Source: M30B19 sp041688615 (GTDB taxonomy: Bacteria > Planctomycetota > Planctomycetia > Pirellulales > Pirellulaceae). Taken from it: 10,400 nucleotides of DNA. The notes under the pieces are model-generated. The model saw only the letters and a program-made list of their open reading frames with translations, did not search any database and was not told the origin of the DNA. The DNA is taken from assembly GCA_041688615.1 (NCBI GenBank), contig JBDNHU010000108.1, positions 1-10,400 of the forward strand, given 5' to 3'. Below, piece by piece: positions 1 through 7,258 of this stretch. How positions within the stretch are numbered: position 1 is the first letter of the stretch; each line of letters starts with the position of its first letter. The position numbers were made by a program, and so were the translations under genes.

Positions 1-1083
1 ACGAAAAGCCATATGTGTCGATCGAATCACTTCCTCTTCTTGTCGCGATCGATAGCCCGCCTGTTCAGGTTCAACCACAAACCGACAAACTCGATTAGCG
101 CGAAAATCATTGGTAATCATATTCCCTTGCCAGTCCGCTGGAAAATGACGACCACTGACAATCTCTAATCCGCAATGCTTGGGACTCCCTGGATTCAAAC
201 CACCCATAATTCTTTTGGCGCCAGGCGACGTGACAAACACCGAACCCGGAAAAACATAGTTTACGCCTTCCCCATACGCTCCGTCGGTCGCAAACGATTG
301 TCCCCACCGATCAAAACTGGTACCCCACGGATTCACAAAACCAAGACAGTAGGTCTCCAATTGCATGGAATCAGGCCGGAAACGCCAAAGCCCACCCCCG
401 TTCATGTGGCGCACACCATACGGAGTCTCCACGTGACTGTGAATGTAGATCGATTGATTCATAAACAATGAACCGTCAGCGGCCCAGCCCAATGTATGCA
501 ATAAATGGTGAGTATCCTCGGTTCCAAATCCACTCAAAACCACGCGTTTCTGGTCCGCTTTTCCATCTCCATCCGTGTCCGACAAATGGATGAGTTCGGT
601 GCTGTTGGCGACGTAGCAACCGCCTTTTTCGTCCGGCAATACGCCCGTCGGAATCAACAAACCATCTGCAAACACAATGGACTTGTCGACGGTTCCATCG
701 CGGTCTGAATCTTCCAAAATCAGAATCTTATCGTTCGCCTTTTGACCGGGTTTGATGTGCGGATACACCTCGCTACCGGCAACCCACAATCGCCCGCGAG
801 CGTCGAAATTCATTTGAATGGGTTTGGCGATCTGCGAATCATTGGCATACAAGTTCGCCTTTAAGCCCGACCCCATTACGAAAGAGGAACGTTCCACTTC
901 GGGATCCACATCCGGAATTACGGTCAAATTACGTTGTCCAAAAAGATCCGCTTCCCCGCACATCAGTGTTAGGAAACAAACCATCGTCAAACGGCTTGCA
1001 AAGATCCTAAGCTTGACTACTTCGCTTCGGAAACGAACAACGGTCTTGCGTGCGTAATTCAAGAGACCAATACATCTATTCAT
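1..1083 (-). CDS. PVC-type membrane-bound dehydrogenase, N-terminal part (runs off the left edge)
   Basis: The minus strand is open from an ATG at 1083 to the first base of the window, giving 361 residues of a longer protein with no stop. It resembles the TIGR02604 family, large secreted planctomycete/verrucomicrobial proteins with a sugar-dehydrogenase-like beta-propeller, often continued by HEAT repeats and a haem c domain; those later parts would lie outside the window. Seen directly: a basic N-terminus and hydrophobic stretch (about residues 25-48) suggesting an export signal, two Asp-rich calcium-loop-like motifs (DSDRDGTVD at 125-133, DTDGDGKAD at 159-167), the family-typical DTHHLLHT (180-187, with T181, H182 and H183), GGLWRFRPDS (230-239) and NPWGTSFDRWG (251-261). 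No good ribosome-binding site precedes the ATG; M34 (base 984) is an alternative start with a shorter signal peptide. It lies 124 bp downstream of, and co-directional with, the SGNH-like gene. Substrate is unknown; oxidation of a sugar or alcohol is inferred from the family. Confidence 0.85.
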   Translation of the reverse strand, partial: MNRCIGLLNYARKTVVRFRSEVVKLRIFASRLTMVCFLTLMCGEADLFGQRNLTVIPDVDPEVERSSFVMGSGLKANLYANDSQIAKPIQMNFDARGRLWVAGSEVYPHIKPGQKANDKILILEDSDRDGTVDKSIVFADGLLIPTGVLPDEKGGCYVANSTELIHLSDTDGDGKADQKRVVLSGFGTEDTHHLLHTLGWAADGSLFMNQSIYIHSHVETPYGVRHMNGGGLWRFRPDSMQLETYCLGFVNPWGTSFDRWGQSFATDGAYGEGVNYVFPGSVFVTSPGAKRIMGGLNPGSPKHCGLEIVSGRHFPADWQGNMITNDFRANRVCRFVVEPEQAGYRSRQEEEVIRSTHMAFR

Positions 1084-1207
1084 GGTTTTACCAACGATTC
1101 ATATGAAACGGTCGCCCTTAGCGATGAACCGCCAAGGCAACACGAAGTTTGATTTGAGAAACAAATAACCAGCCCGATCGCCTGCCACATTCTCGGTAGA
1201 ACATCAG

Positions 1208-2728
1208 TTAACGCTGTTGAAAACGTTGCCGAATCTCGCGTTCGGTTTGCCGTACCAGCGTGTCGAAGACAGGAATCTCGACGGCATTATTACCCTGTTC
1301 ATGTTTTCGAAATAAGAATAAATACGTTTCATTTTGCGGGCGGTAACGATGAAAGTACAGTTCATTCTTCTTCAGAATCAAATCAGTGGCATCAGGACTA
1401 ACATCGATCGACACCAGCGGATGTCCCAACATGCCTTCGGCCAAGAACTTGCTGGCTTGCTTGCGCCCTGCATCGGACAATTGCACGCCATTTTCCGTTC
1501 GCCGAACCGGCAATGCTTCGCTGTCGTTTATCTTTTGATGCAAATCTATCAACGGCACTTGCCGTTTCTCAGAGTAAATGCGAATCGCGTCGCAATATTT
1601 TTGCAAGTTCTGATTGGCGGATTCCATATTTGGCAAAGGCTTCCCCAAAGTCTCAAACGGAGGTGGCGTTACCAAAACAACCGTCGCCCCCAACGACTGG
1701 ACCATTCGGCACCCAATGTCTAGCTGTTGGGAAAATGCTGCCAAGCCCGCAGGCCCCGAAAACGATTCATTGGCACCGTAACCGACCAAGACCACGGTAG
1801 GTTCGGTGCGAATCAAATCGTCTTGCAATCGATTAAAACCGTCCCTGGGCTGTCCGAAAACAGCGCGAGCGGTGCCCCAAACGTCGTCGCCATTCCAGCC
1901 CAAGTTTCGTATTTGAAATTCTGCGCCCGAAAGTTCACGATACAAGGCCGCTTCCAACGAACCATCATATTGAAGTCGTTCGATGAAGCCCGAACCGATC
2001 AACGTCAGGCGATCCGAGGGCAGCAATGCAAATCTTTCCTGAATTGCACGCTTAGCCGCTAAGATGGTTTTCTGTCGCACCTGATTATCGTCCACTTGCC
2101 CTTTCCATGGTGCAGTCTGAGTCAAACCGCCCAGATCAACGGGTGCTTTCCATTGGGCATCGTCAAACGCCAGGCCCGTCCAATCCGCCGACGCAATCTG
2201 CGACACTTTCCAACCACCGAAAGAACCCGTCGAAAAGTCCTGACGCTTTCCAGTTTGGTCGGCAATCAAAACTTCGGCCACCAAGCCGCCGGGGCTATCT
2301 GCGTCGTTCGTGGCCTCAATGCAAATCACATTCTCTTTTTGCATCAATGAAGTCACCTCATAGCGATCACGGTCTTGCCATTGATCACCGCTTCCGACCA
2401 AACGATCATTGATGAACAATCGATACCGATTGTCGCAGCTAACTGTAATGATCGCTCGCTCGGCTTTTTCCGCTAAGGGAAAAATAAGTCGAAAGAAACG
2501 GGGTGCTCCACTGGTTGACTCAACTGCCGACGCCTCATCCCAGACCCAATGCCCTCGATTCTCCAACTGGGTCTCTTGGATCGGCTGGGTTTGACAATAG
2601 GTGTTACTCACGGGCAGCGCAATCAATGCCACCAACCAAATCAACCGCCGTAAACGCCTTGCACGCCAACCGCAACCAATAATTGTGGAGATACCATTTG
2701 TTTGATGTTGCATAGGTCTGTCTGTCAT
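1208..2728 (-). CDS. secreted SGNH/GDSL-like protein with N-terminal jelly-roll-like domain; catalytic residues degenerate
   Basis: This 506-residue protein starts with an Arg-rich stretch and hydrophobic core (residues 22-46, RRLRRLIWLVALIALPV then an Ala/Ser/Cys-type cleavage region), an export signal. Residues about 58-157 resemble the galactose-binding-like domain seen at the N-terminus of bacterial rhamnosidases (SCDNRYRLFINDRLVGSG at 97-114, then a Gly/Asn-rich end). Residues about 238-437 have the SGNH/GDSL hydrolase fold pattern: LTLIGSGFIER (block I, 241-251), RNLGWNG (block II, 274-280), VGYGANES (block III, 315-322) and TENGVQLSDAG (block V, 411-421). The usual GDS reads GSG (245-247) and the usual DxxH reads NGVQ (413-416), so nucleophile and base appear replaced while the block II Gly and block III Asn remain. 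It may therefore bind rather than cleave an ester, or use other residues. The stop is 124 bp before the dehydrogenase start, and such pairs or fusions are familiar in planctomycetes, so a joint extracytoplasmic role is likely. No clear ribosome-binding site; M6 is an alternative start. Confidence 0.82.
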   Translation of the reverse strand: MTDRPMQHQTNGISTIIGCGWRARRLRRLIWLVALIALPVSNTYCQTQPIQETQLENRGHWVWDEASAVESTSGAPRFFRLIFPLAEKAERAIITVSCDNRYRLFINDRLVGSGDQWQDRDRYEVTSLMQKENVICIEATNDADSPGGLVAEVLIADQTGKRQDFSTGSFGGWKVSQIASADWTGLAFDDAQWKAPVDLGGLTQTAPWKGQVDDNQVRQKTILAAKRAIQERFALLPSDRLTLIGSGFIERLQYDGSLEAALYRELSGAEFQIRNLGWNGDDVWGTARAVFGQPRDGFNRLQDDLIRTEPTVVLVGYGANESFSGPAGLAAFSQQLDIGCRMVQSLGATVVLVTPPPFETLGKPLPNMESANQNLQKYCDAIRIYSEKRQVPLIDLHQKINDSEALPVRRTENGVQLSDAGRKQASKFLAEGMLGHPLVSIDVSPDATDLILKKNELYFHRYRPQNETYLFLFRKHEQGNNAVEIPVFDTLVRQTEREIRQRFQQR

Positions 2729-3221
2729 TCGTATGGATTGGAAAGAGTTAAATAATTATCCGAAATCGCGAGGCATCCCGAAGCTGACCGTCCGGTTATC
2801 ATCAAGCCACGGCCGAGCAACACTTGCCCAACCACCCACTTGACCTGGTCAAAGACTATCATCAAGGGCGACAAGTTTCAGCAGCCAATAGAATTAAAAA
2901 CGCGAAACTGCCGCGATTGCAACGCCGCGATTAGGCATTTGCAACCCGATTTCATGAAGCCTGGTCGTTGTCCACTTGCCCCCGGTGACTGAACATCATG
3001 ATCTAGGATTATAATCCTTTTCACCGGCCAAGCGAATCCGATCAAGGGATTGGCTGCCGTATCACATCATTCCCGATCGCTGTACCGCTTGCAGCGACTT
3101 GACTGGCTGGCATTACGGATTGATTGCTGTGGCAAATTGTCGTAGCAAATTGTCCAGCCCCACTGACCGCCTAGCGATCCAGTCCAACGCACCAGAATTT
3201 CAAGAGCCTTAGGCCCGACCG
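2729..3221. other. divergent intergenic region, 493 bp
   Basis: This stretch separates the divergent SGNH-like and radical SAM genes and should hold promoters for both. I see no credible small gene in it. It contains a 14-bp perfect palindrome at 3005-3018 listed separately, an A/T-rich stretch at 2748-2760 just upstream of the SGNH-like gene (GATAATTATTTAA on the minus strand, a possible -10 region without a good -35), and two copies of GCAAATTGTC at 3132-3141 and 3145-3154 with a 13-bp period. No terminator or RNA gene is recognisable. Confidence 0.5.
3005..3018. promoter_or_regulatory. 14-bp perfect palindrome containing a consensus -10 (TATAAT)
   Basis: AGGATTATAATCCT reads the same on both strands and includes TATAAT at 3010-3015. 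Being symmetrical, it offers a -10 hexamer in both directions, towards the radical SAM gene (207 bp away) and the SGNH-like gene (about 280 bp away). A partial -35 match on the plus strand (GTGACT at 2985-2990) has a 19-bp spacer, longer than ideal. It could be a promoter overlapped by a repressor operator, but a chance palindrome in A/T-rich DNA is possible. Confidence 0.3.
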
Positions 3222-4193
3222 ATGGAACTACATCACATCAACGACGAAGCGATCTTGCGTTTTCGAACGGCAAAACGCGAAATCGATTTGACGAAACCAG
3301 TTGGAGTTATCGACGAAGCAGAAGCCAACCTGGACGGGTCGCTTGCCCAAACAACCACGGTCCTGCTGGCAGGCAAAGAGTGCCCTTTTCGTTGCTTGAT
3401 GTGCGACCTGTGGCAACACACAATTGATGGCCCAACGCCCAACGGCGTGATTACTCAACAACTGAGTGTCGCCTTGGACCAAATCAAGCACCGCGACACC
3501 ATCAAACTGTACAACGCCAGCAACTTCTTTGACCCGAAGGCGATTCCACTGAGCGATTGGAACGATATTCTGTCACTGCTGTCCCCATTCCAAACCGTTG
3601 TTGTCGAAAACCACCCCAACTTGATCGGCGATCGAACCATTGAATTTTCGCGGCGACTCCATGGAAACCTACAAGTTGCAATGGGGCTAGAATCTGCGAA
3701 CCCAAAAACGTTGAAACTGCTAAACAAAAGAATGACCGTCGATGATTACGCGAAGGCGTGCCGATTGCTGGCCGAAAACAATATCCAAATCCGAACTTTC
3801 CTCTTGATCCAAGCACCTGGGGTCACGGCAGATCAAGCCCAAAGCGAAACACTCGACAGCCTTCGCTTCGCGTTAGATAACGGTTCAATTGTCAGCACTT
3901 TGATTCCCACTCGTGCAGGCAACGGAATCATCGATCACTTGGTACAGCAAGGGCATGTCAGTCTGCCGACCCTTGCAATGATTGAGCAAATTTTTGCCAA
4001 AGCGATCGAAATGGCCAAGCCTTATCAGCGAATTGTACAAGTAGATCTTTGGGATCTGGAGAACTTCTCGACTTGCCAACATTGCTTCCCCAACCGCAAA
4101 GAACGACTTGAAAAGATGAATTGGCAACAAAGCTGGCAGCCGGTCATCCACTGCAAATACTGCGCGTGCCAAACGCTGTCCGATCTGGCATGA
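3222..4193 (+). CDS. radical SAM protein, Elp3/RaSEA-like, with C-terminal cysteine cluster
   Basis: The 323-residue protein carries the radical SAM motif CPFRCLMC (C54, C58, C61), which binds the [4Fe-4S] cluster that cleaves S-adenosylmethionine. KLYNASNFFDP (95-105), VVVENHP (126-132) and the GLESANPKTLKLLNKRM stretch (155-171) follow the layout I know from the TIGR01210-type archaeosine radical SAM protein RaSEA and the wider Elp3-like group, so an RNA- or small-molecule-modifying role is conceivable but unproven. Near the C-terminus is a second cysteine group, CQHC (285-288) and CKYCAC (311-316), which could bind zinc or an auxiliary Fe-S cluster. The start is well fixed: an in-frame TAG at 3210-3212 lies just upstream and ATG 3222 is the first start codon after it, though no clear ribosome-binding site precedes it. 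It stands alone: divergent from the SGNH-like gene and followed by a 403-bp gap. No precursor peptide or partner enzyme is adjacent, so the substrate cannot be deduced from context. Confidence 0.85.
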   Translation: MELHHINDEAILRFRTAKREIDLTKPVGVIDEAEANLDGSLAQTTTVLLAGKECPFRCLMCDLWQHTIDGPTPNGVITQQLSVALDQIKHRDTIKLYNASNFFDPKAIPLSDWNDILSLLSPFQTVVVENHPNLIGDRTIEFSRRLHGNLQVAMGLESANPKTLKLLNKRMTVDDYAKACRLLAENNIQIRTFLLIQAPGVTADQAQSETLDSLRFALDNGSIVSTLIPTRAGNGIIDHLVQQGHVSLPTLAMIEQIFAKAIEMAKPYQRIVQVDLWDLENFSTCQHCFPNRKERLEKMNWQQSWQPVIHCKYCACQTLSDLA

Positions 4194-4596
4194 ACCTGGC
4201 AACACTCCACATGCCCGCAACAAACATACTCAAACCCAGGAAGCACGGTTTAGGCGTCGGCGGAAGGGCTTTCAGTCCTGGGAAATCATTGCCCGCAGAT
4301 GCTCAAGACGCTCACGTGAAAACGATTAGCCAAGGGAATCGCCCACCGATTGGCAACTGATTCTTTTCGACCCAATCATTGCTCAATCCACGAATTGTCA
4401 AATTATTGATTTAGTAAACGCACGAAAATTCGGTTACGATAAGTAACACAAGAAAGCGAACGGCCGCTTGAAGCAGTCGCTTGCTCGATTGCCAGCGAGT
4501 AGATTCACCTGAATTTCAGCATGCGTGGGTGAAGTAATTGGGAATCGACTGGCTGTGAAGATCGCCCCAACGTTCAAAATCTATCGCGAAGAACCA
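4194..4596. other. intergenic region, about 400 bp, no gene recognised
   Basis: No convincing gene lies between the radical SAM stop and the ATG of the basic repeat protein. A frame opening at a GTG at 4525 is in phase with the downstream gene and may be its true start. CCCAGGA (4235-4241) and TCCTGGG (4276-4282) could pair across a 34-base loop, but there is no T-tract. GTTAC-GATAA-GTAAC (4433-4447) is a small perfect hairpin in an A/T-rich stretch (4395-4450) that may hold the promoter of the downstream gene; no clear -35/-10 pair was found. Confidence 0.45.
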
Positions 4597-5682
4597 ATGC
4601 CTGGAACGCCCTCAAATCATCGGCCAAAGCCCGCGAAAAAACCACATGTCCGCAACGTCCATCGCGACGAACTGCTGTTGCCCCCTGCAAAACCGGCGGC
4701 CCAGCGTAAGACCCAAGTCGCGAAGAAGTCGTCCCAGCCCAAGTCCGGCATAAAGCAGAAAGCAATTTCCAAACCGGCAAGGAACGTCGCCACCAAGGTG
4801 AAGTCTATTTCAGTAAAACAGACAGCCGCGGGGTCTTCAAAAAAGCCGAAACGACGTGTCACCAAAAAGACCCGTTCAAAAGCGGGTAAAGCGGTACCAG
4901 TCGCTACAACCCAAGCGTTCAACTGGACCGCCGCCAAAATAAAACTCTTGGGGACCATGTCAGATAGCCGCTTGGCTGAACGACTGAAGATTGGATCAAC
5001 TACCGTTTTCAAAAAACGAAGGGAATTGAAAGTTCCTCCATTTGGGGAAGCCCGCGAGAAGTCACGCCTCAAATGGAAAGCCAAACATTTGAAGTTGCTG
5101 GGGACGGTATCCGATGAACACGTTGCGAATTTGGTGGGCGTTTCCGTTTCGACAGTAACCACCCATCGCAAACGACTAGGCATCCCTTCGATCCGCCAAA
5201 CCAAAGGGCAAAAACTTGGCCGAGCCCCTCGGAAATGGAAAGCCTCGGAAATCAAACTGCTAGGTGTACATCCAGATGGTTGGGTTGCGAAGAAATTGAA
5301 GATGGGACGCAGACATGTTTATGCTAAACGTCTGGAACTAGGGATCGCATCAATGACCCAACAGACCAACGAACAAATTTGGACCCCCGCGAGAATCGAA
5401 AACCTGGGGATGGTCCCCGACAGCGTATTGGCTGAAGAAACGGGGCTAAGTATCGCCGCAGTCTCAAGCCGACGAAGTCAATATAAGATCCCAGCCTTTC
5501 GAGATCGTCAGCGAAGTCTAAAACAGACAAGTCCAAAACGGACCAAGGGTTCGACCGCAACAACGCAACCACGTTCAAAAGCGAAAACCATCAAAACAGC
5601 GAAAGGCACATTGCAGAGAAATGGCAGCGCAAAGAAAGCCACTCCCAAGGGCCACTTGAAACCGTCAAATAAGAAAAACTAG
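4597..5682 (+). CDS. highly basic protein with four helix-turn-helix-like repeats, putative DNA-binding/chromatin protein
   Basis: From ATG 4597 this is a 361-residue, strongly Lys/Arg-rich protein. Residues 1-105 are low-complexity and rich in Lys, Ala, Pro and Ser, resembling the tails of histone-H1-like bacterial proteins. Residues 110-301 hold four gap-free 40-residue repeats (110-149, 160-199, 214-253, 262-301), each starting with Trp and following W..(A)..I.LLG...D..LA..(x)5-6..V...R..L.IP. The spacing of LLG, Asp, Ala and Val fits a three-helix HTH (homeodomain/Myb-like) unit, so four tandem DNA-binding units are inferred. Residues 302-361 form another basic tail. There is no signal peptide, so it should act in the cytoplasm on the nucleoid. 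ATG 4597 is preferred because GAAGAA lies just upstream and the basic composition begins there; an in-frame GTG at 4525 would add 24 less basic residues. It stands alone, convergent with the next gene. Specific function unknown. Confidence 0.75.
   Translation: MPGTPSNHRPKPAKKPHVRNVHRDELLLPPAKPAAQRKTQVAKKSSQPKSGIKQKAISKPARNVATKVKSISVKQTAAGSSKKPKRRVTKKTRSKAGKAVPVATTQAFNWTAAKIKLLGTMSDSRLAERLKIGSTTVFKKRRELKVPPFGEAREKSRLKWKAKHLKLLGTVSDEHVANLVGVSVSTVTTHRKRLGIPSIRQTKGQKLGRAPRKWKASEIKLLGVHPDGWVAKKLKMGRRHVYAKRLELGIASMTQQTNEQIWTPARIENLGMVPDSVLAEETGLSIAAVSSRRSQYKIPAFRDRQRSLKQTSPKRTKGSTATTQPRSKAKTIKTAKGTLQRNGSAKKATPKGHLKPSNKKN
4924..5499 (+). repeat. four tandem 40-residue HTH-like coding repeats
   Basis: The repeats are at 4924-5043, 5074-5193, 5236-5355 and 5380-5499, separated by linkers of 10, 14 and 8 residues. 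Positions identical in all four copies include the leading Trp, the LG of the (L)LG motif, the Asp four residues after that Gly, the Ala three to the right of it and a Val in the presumed recognition helix. The copies are quite diverged at other residues, so this is an old protein-level duplication and not a recent DNA repeat. Confidence 0.75.
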
Positions 5683-5879
5683 CAGCAAGCGACATTGCAA
5701 CAAGATGCACCAAATCAACCAAGCACCAACGGACAGGCTTCACTGACCTTGGGTTCCTGTAAGGTGCGCTGCTCCCGGCATCAAAGCGTTAGAATCTGGG
5801 CCGAATAATTCGGGTCACGGAATCCGGGATGTAGTATGCGGGCTAGAGTATTCTGGCCAAGACATTTTGGTTCGGGTGA
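5683..5879. other. convergent intergenic region, no clear terminator
   Basis: The two flanking genes end towards each other here, so transcription of both should stop in this 197-bp stretch. The best structure is CCGAA-TAA-TTCGG (5801-5813), a 5-bp stem with a 3-base loop, but no T-tract follows it on either strand. It may be a weak bidirectional terminator; nothing else stands out. Confidence 0.3.
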
Positions 5880-6680
5880 TCAATCTTGGGTAGGTTTGCC
5901 TAGTCCTCGATATTCAATTAACTTCACTACTGGGAATTCACTCAACTGCTTCTGAACACTGGCAATTCTAATTTGATCATTCTCGGATAGCCTCATGATC
6001 GTGTGGTGCTTGGCAACTGCAGAAAAGATATCACCATCTTTGGTCTTCAATTCCAAGCGAACCTGCGTCGGCATCCAGCCTCGCTTGCGAATCGCTTGAT
6101 TGAGTTGCAATCTGGCAAAAGGAGGCATTTTCCTACTGTCGGTCACGTTCAGACGCGCCGCCCAATCGGCAAATTGATAGTAGCTAACCAGACTTTGGGT
6201 ATCATCGCTTGCATTTCCTTTGCACCGATACGTCAGCCTTGGGCTGGACAGAACGATTTCTTCATTCGTGTCGTCGAAGGATGCGTTTAAGGTTGGCTCC
6301 AAAAGGAACAGGTCCTTTGCTCGCATCGCTTCGGACGCTTTCATTGCCGCTGCCATTCCCAGCAATTCAATGTGTTCCACTTCCATTTGTTGCTTTTGCT
6401 TTTGATCAAGCAAAATAATACGCTGCTGACTTCGATCAAAAACAACAACTTCTTCCACCTGAAACTTTGGCTCGCGATTCTTCGCGACCGAATAGTCATC
6501 CTGGACCATCAAAAAGTCGTAAACCAACGCATCGTCAAACAGCGTCAAACTTTTCGAAACAGGCGTTGTCTCTCCTCGGACAGAAACCTCGGTTTCAACT
6601 CGCATTTGCTGCGCCCAAGCGCAACTAGCTACGATCGAAATCCCAATTGACACACAACAAAAGATCAACTTTGTGAACAT
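5880..6680 (-). CDS. secreted protein of unknown function, planctomycete type
   Basis: The 266-residue protein begins with a clear signal peptide (hydrophobic core at residues 5-20, cleavage probably after AWA at 21-23), so it is exported. The mature part starts with a beta-rich segment, including SLTLFDDALVYDFL (44-57) and QRIILLDQKQKQQMEVE (87-103), then a mixed helical section and a C-terminal part ending in FPVVKLIEYRGLGKP (249-263). I associate the LFD...VYDFL pattern with conserved, uncharacterised planctomycete proteins, from memory and not from a search. No enzyme motif, cysteine pairing or lipobox is apparent. The start is supported by AGGA eight bases upstream of the ATG on the minus strand (6688-6691). 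It is convergent with the basic repeat gene and divergent from the sensor kinase, so it probably forms a single-gene transcript. Function cannot be assigned. Confidence 0.8.
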   Translation of the reverse strand: MFTKLIFCCVSIGISIVASCAWAQQMRVETEVSVRGETTPVSKSLTLFDDALVYDFLMVQDDYSVAKNREPKFQVEEVVVFDRSQQRIILLDQKQKQQMEVEHIELLGMAAAMKASEAMRAKDLFLLEPTLNASFDDTNEEIVLSSPRLTYRCKGNASDDTQSLVSYYQFADWAARLNVTDSRKMPPFARLQLNQAIRKRGWMPTQVRLELKTKDGDIFSAVAKHHTIMRLSENDQIRIASVQKQLSEFPVVKLIEYRGLGKPTQD

Positions 6681-7258
6681 GAATCCATCCTAACAGGACT
6701 ATTTAAACGCCCGATTCACTTAAAACCTAACCGCGATCAAGTCACCGCAATGTCTGTAAAGTGCACTTGAAGGCCCAACTTGTCGAATCCAGCCATCTTT
6801 GGGTCGTTACCCTGCCTGTGTTACCAAAAAAACTAAACCGATGTAAAGACATATAGCCAGAATTATCATCTACTGCCTCAGGTTTTCTGGCTTAACACTA
6901 ACGGAAACCAGCCGCGATTGCGGTGGCCTAACCCCAAATCGATTCGCCAATGACTGCGTTGCAGGCTAGGGGAAACCGGGCGGAAAACTGTCTATAGTTA
7001 CAGTCTCGATTTTGGTATAACATCAAGCTCACAGTCACCGCCGCTTCATTGATGCTGATCTTGCGGCTTGAGTCCTCCGGTACTTTCAACCGCAGTCGTT
7101 GCGGGTAACTGAAGCCGCATTGCGAAGTTGAAGCCGATTCGAAGGTGCTGACGGGTCCTCTGTAAGGCCGCAAGTCTCATCCAGACTGGTTGCCGAAGAA
7201 AACACCGCTTGCACTGAATATCGAAGTGATTCGGAAAGGATTTGGTTTAGGCGAAATT
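6681..7258. other. divergent intergenic region, about 580 bp
   Basis: This spacer lies between the secreted-protein gene (minus) and the sensor kinase gene (plus) and should carry promoters for both. I see no credible gene in it. TGGTATAAC at 7013-7021 looks like an extended -10 element for the kinase operon, 238 bp before its ATG, but lacks a good -35. CCA-g-CCGC-GATT-GCGG-TGG (6908-6926) could form a short bulged hairpin. The stretch 6820-6870 is A/T-rich. If the kinase started at TTG 7190 the spacer would be about 70 bp shorter. Confidence 0.4.

Noticed and set aside
1334..2594. Several plus-strand open frames opposite the SGNH-like gene
   Set aside because: They lie antisense to a gene with clear domain content and show no recognisable protein features; they are shadows of its codon pattern.
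4235..4282. Inverted repeat CCCAGGA/TCCTGGG after the radical SAM gene as a terminator
   Set aside because: The loop is 34 bases and no T-tract follows, so it does not look like an intrinsic terminator.
6928..7173. Open minus-strand frame of 81 codons in the spacer before the sensor kinase
   Set aside because: No ribosome-binding site, no recognisable domain, composition unlike a folded protein, and it covers the presumed kinase promoter region.
7190..7258. TTG at 7190 as the start of the sensor kinase
   Set aside because: No ribosome-binding site precedes it and the extra 23 residues add no membrane segment; ATG 7259 has AGG at good spacing and begins right before the first hydrophobic segment.
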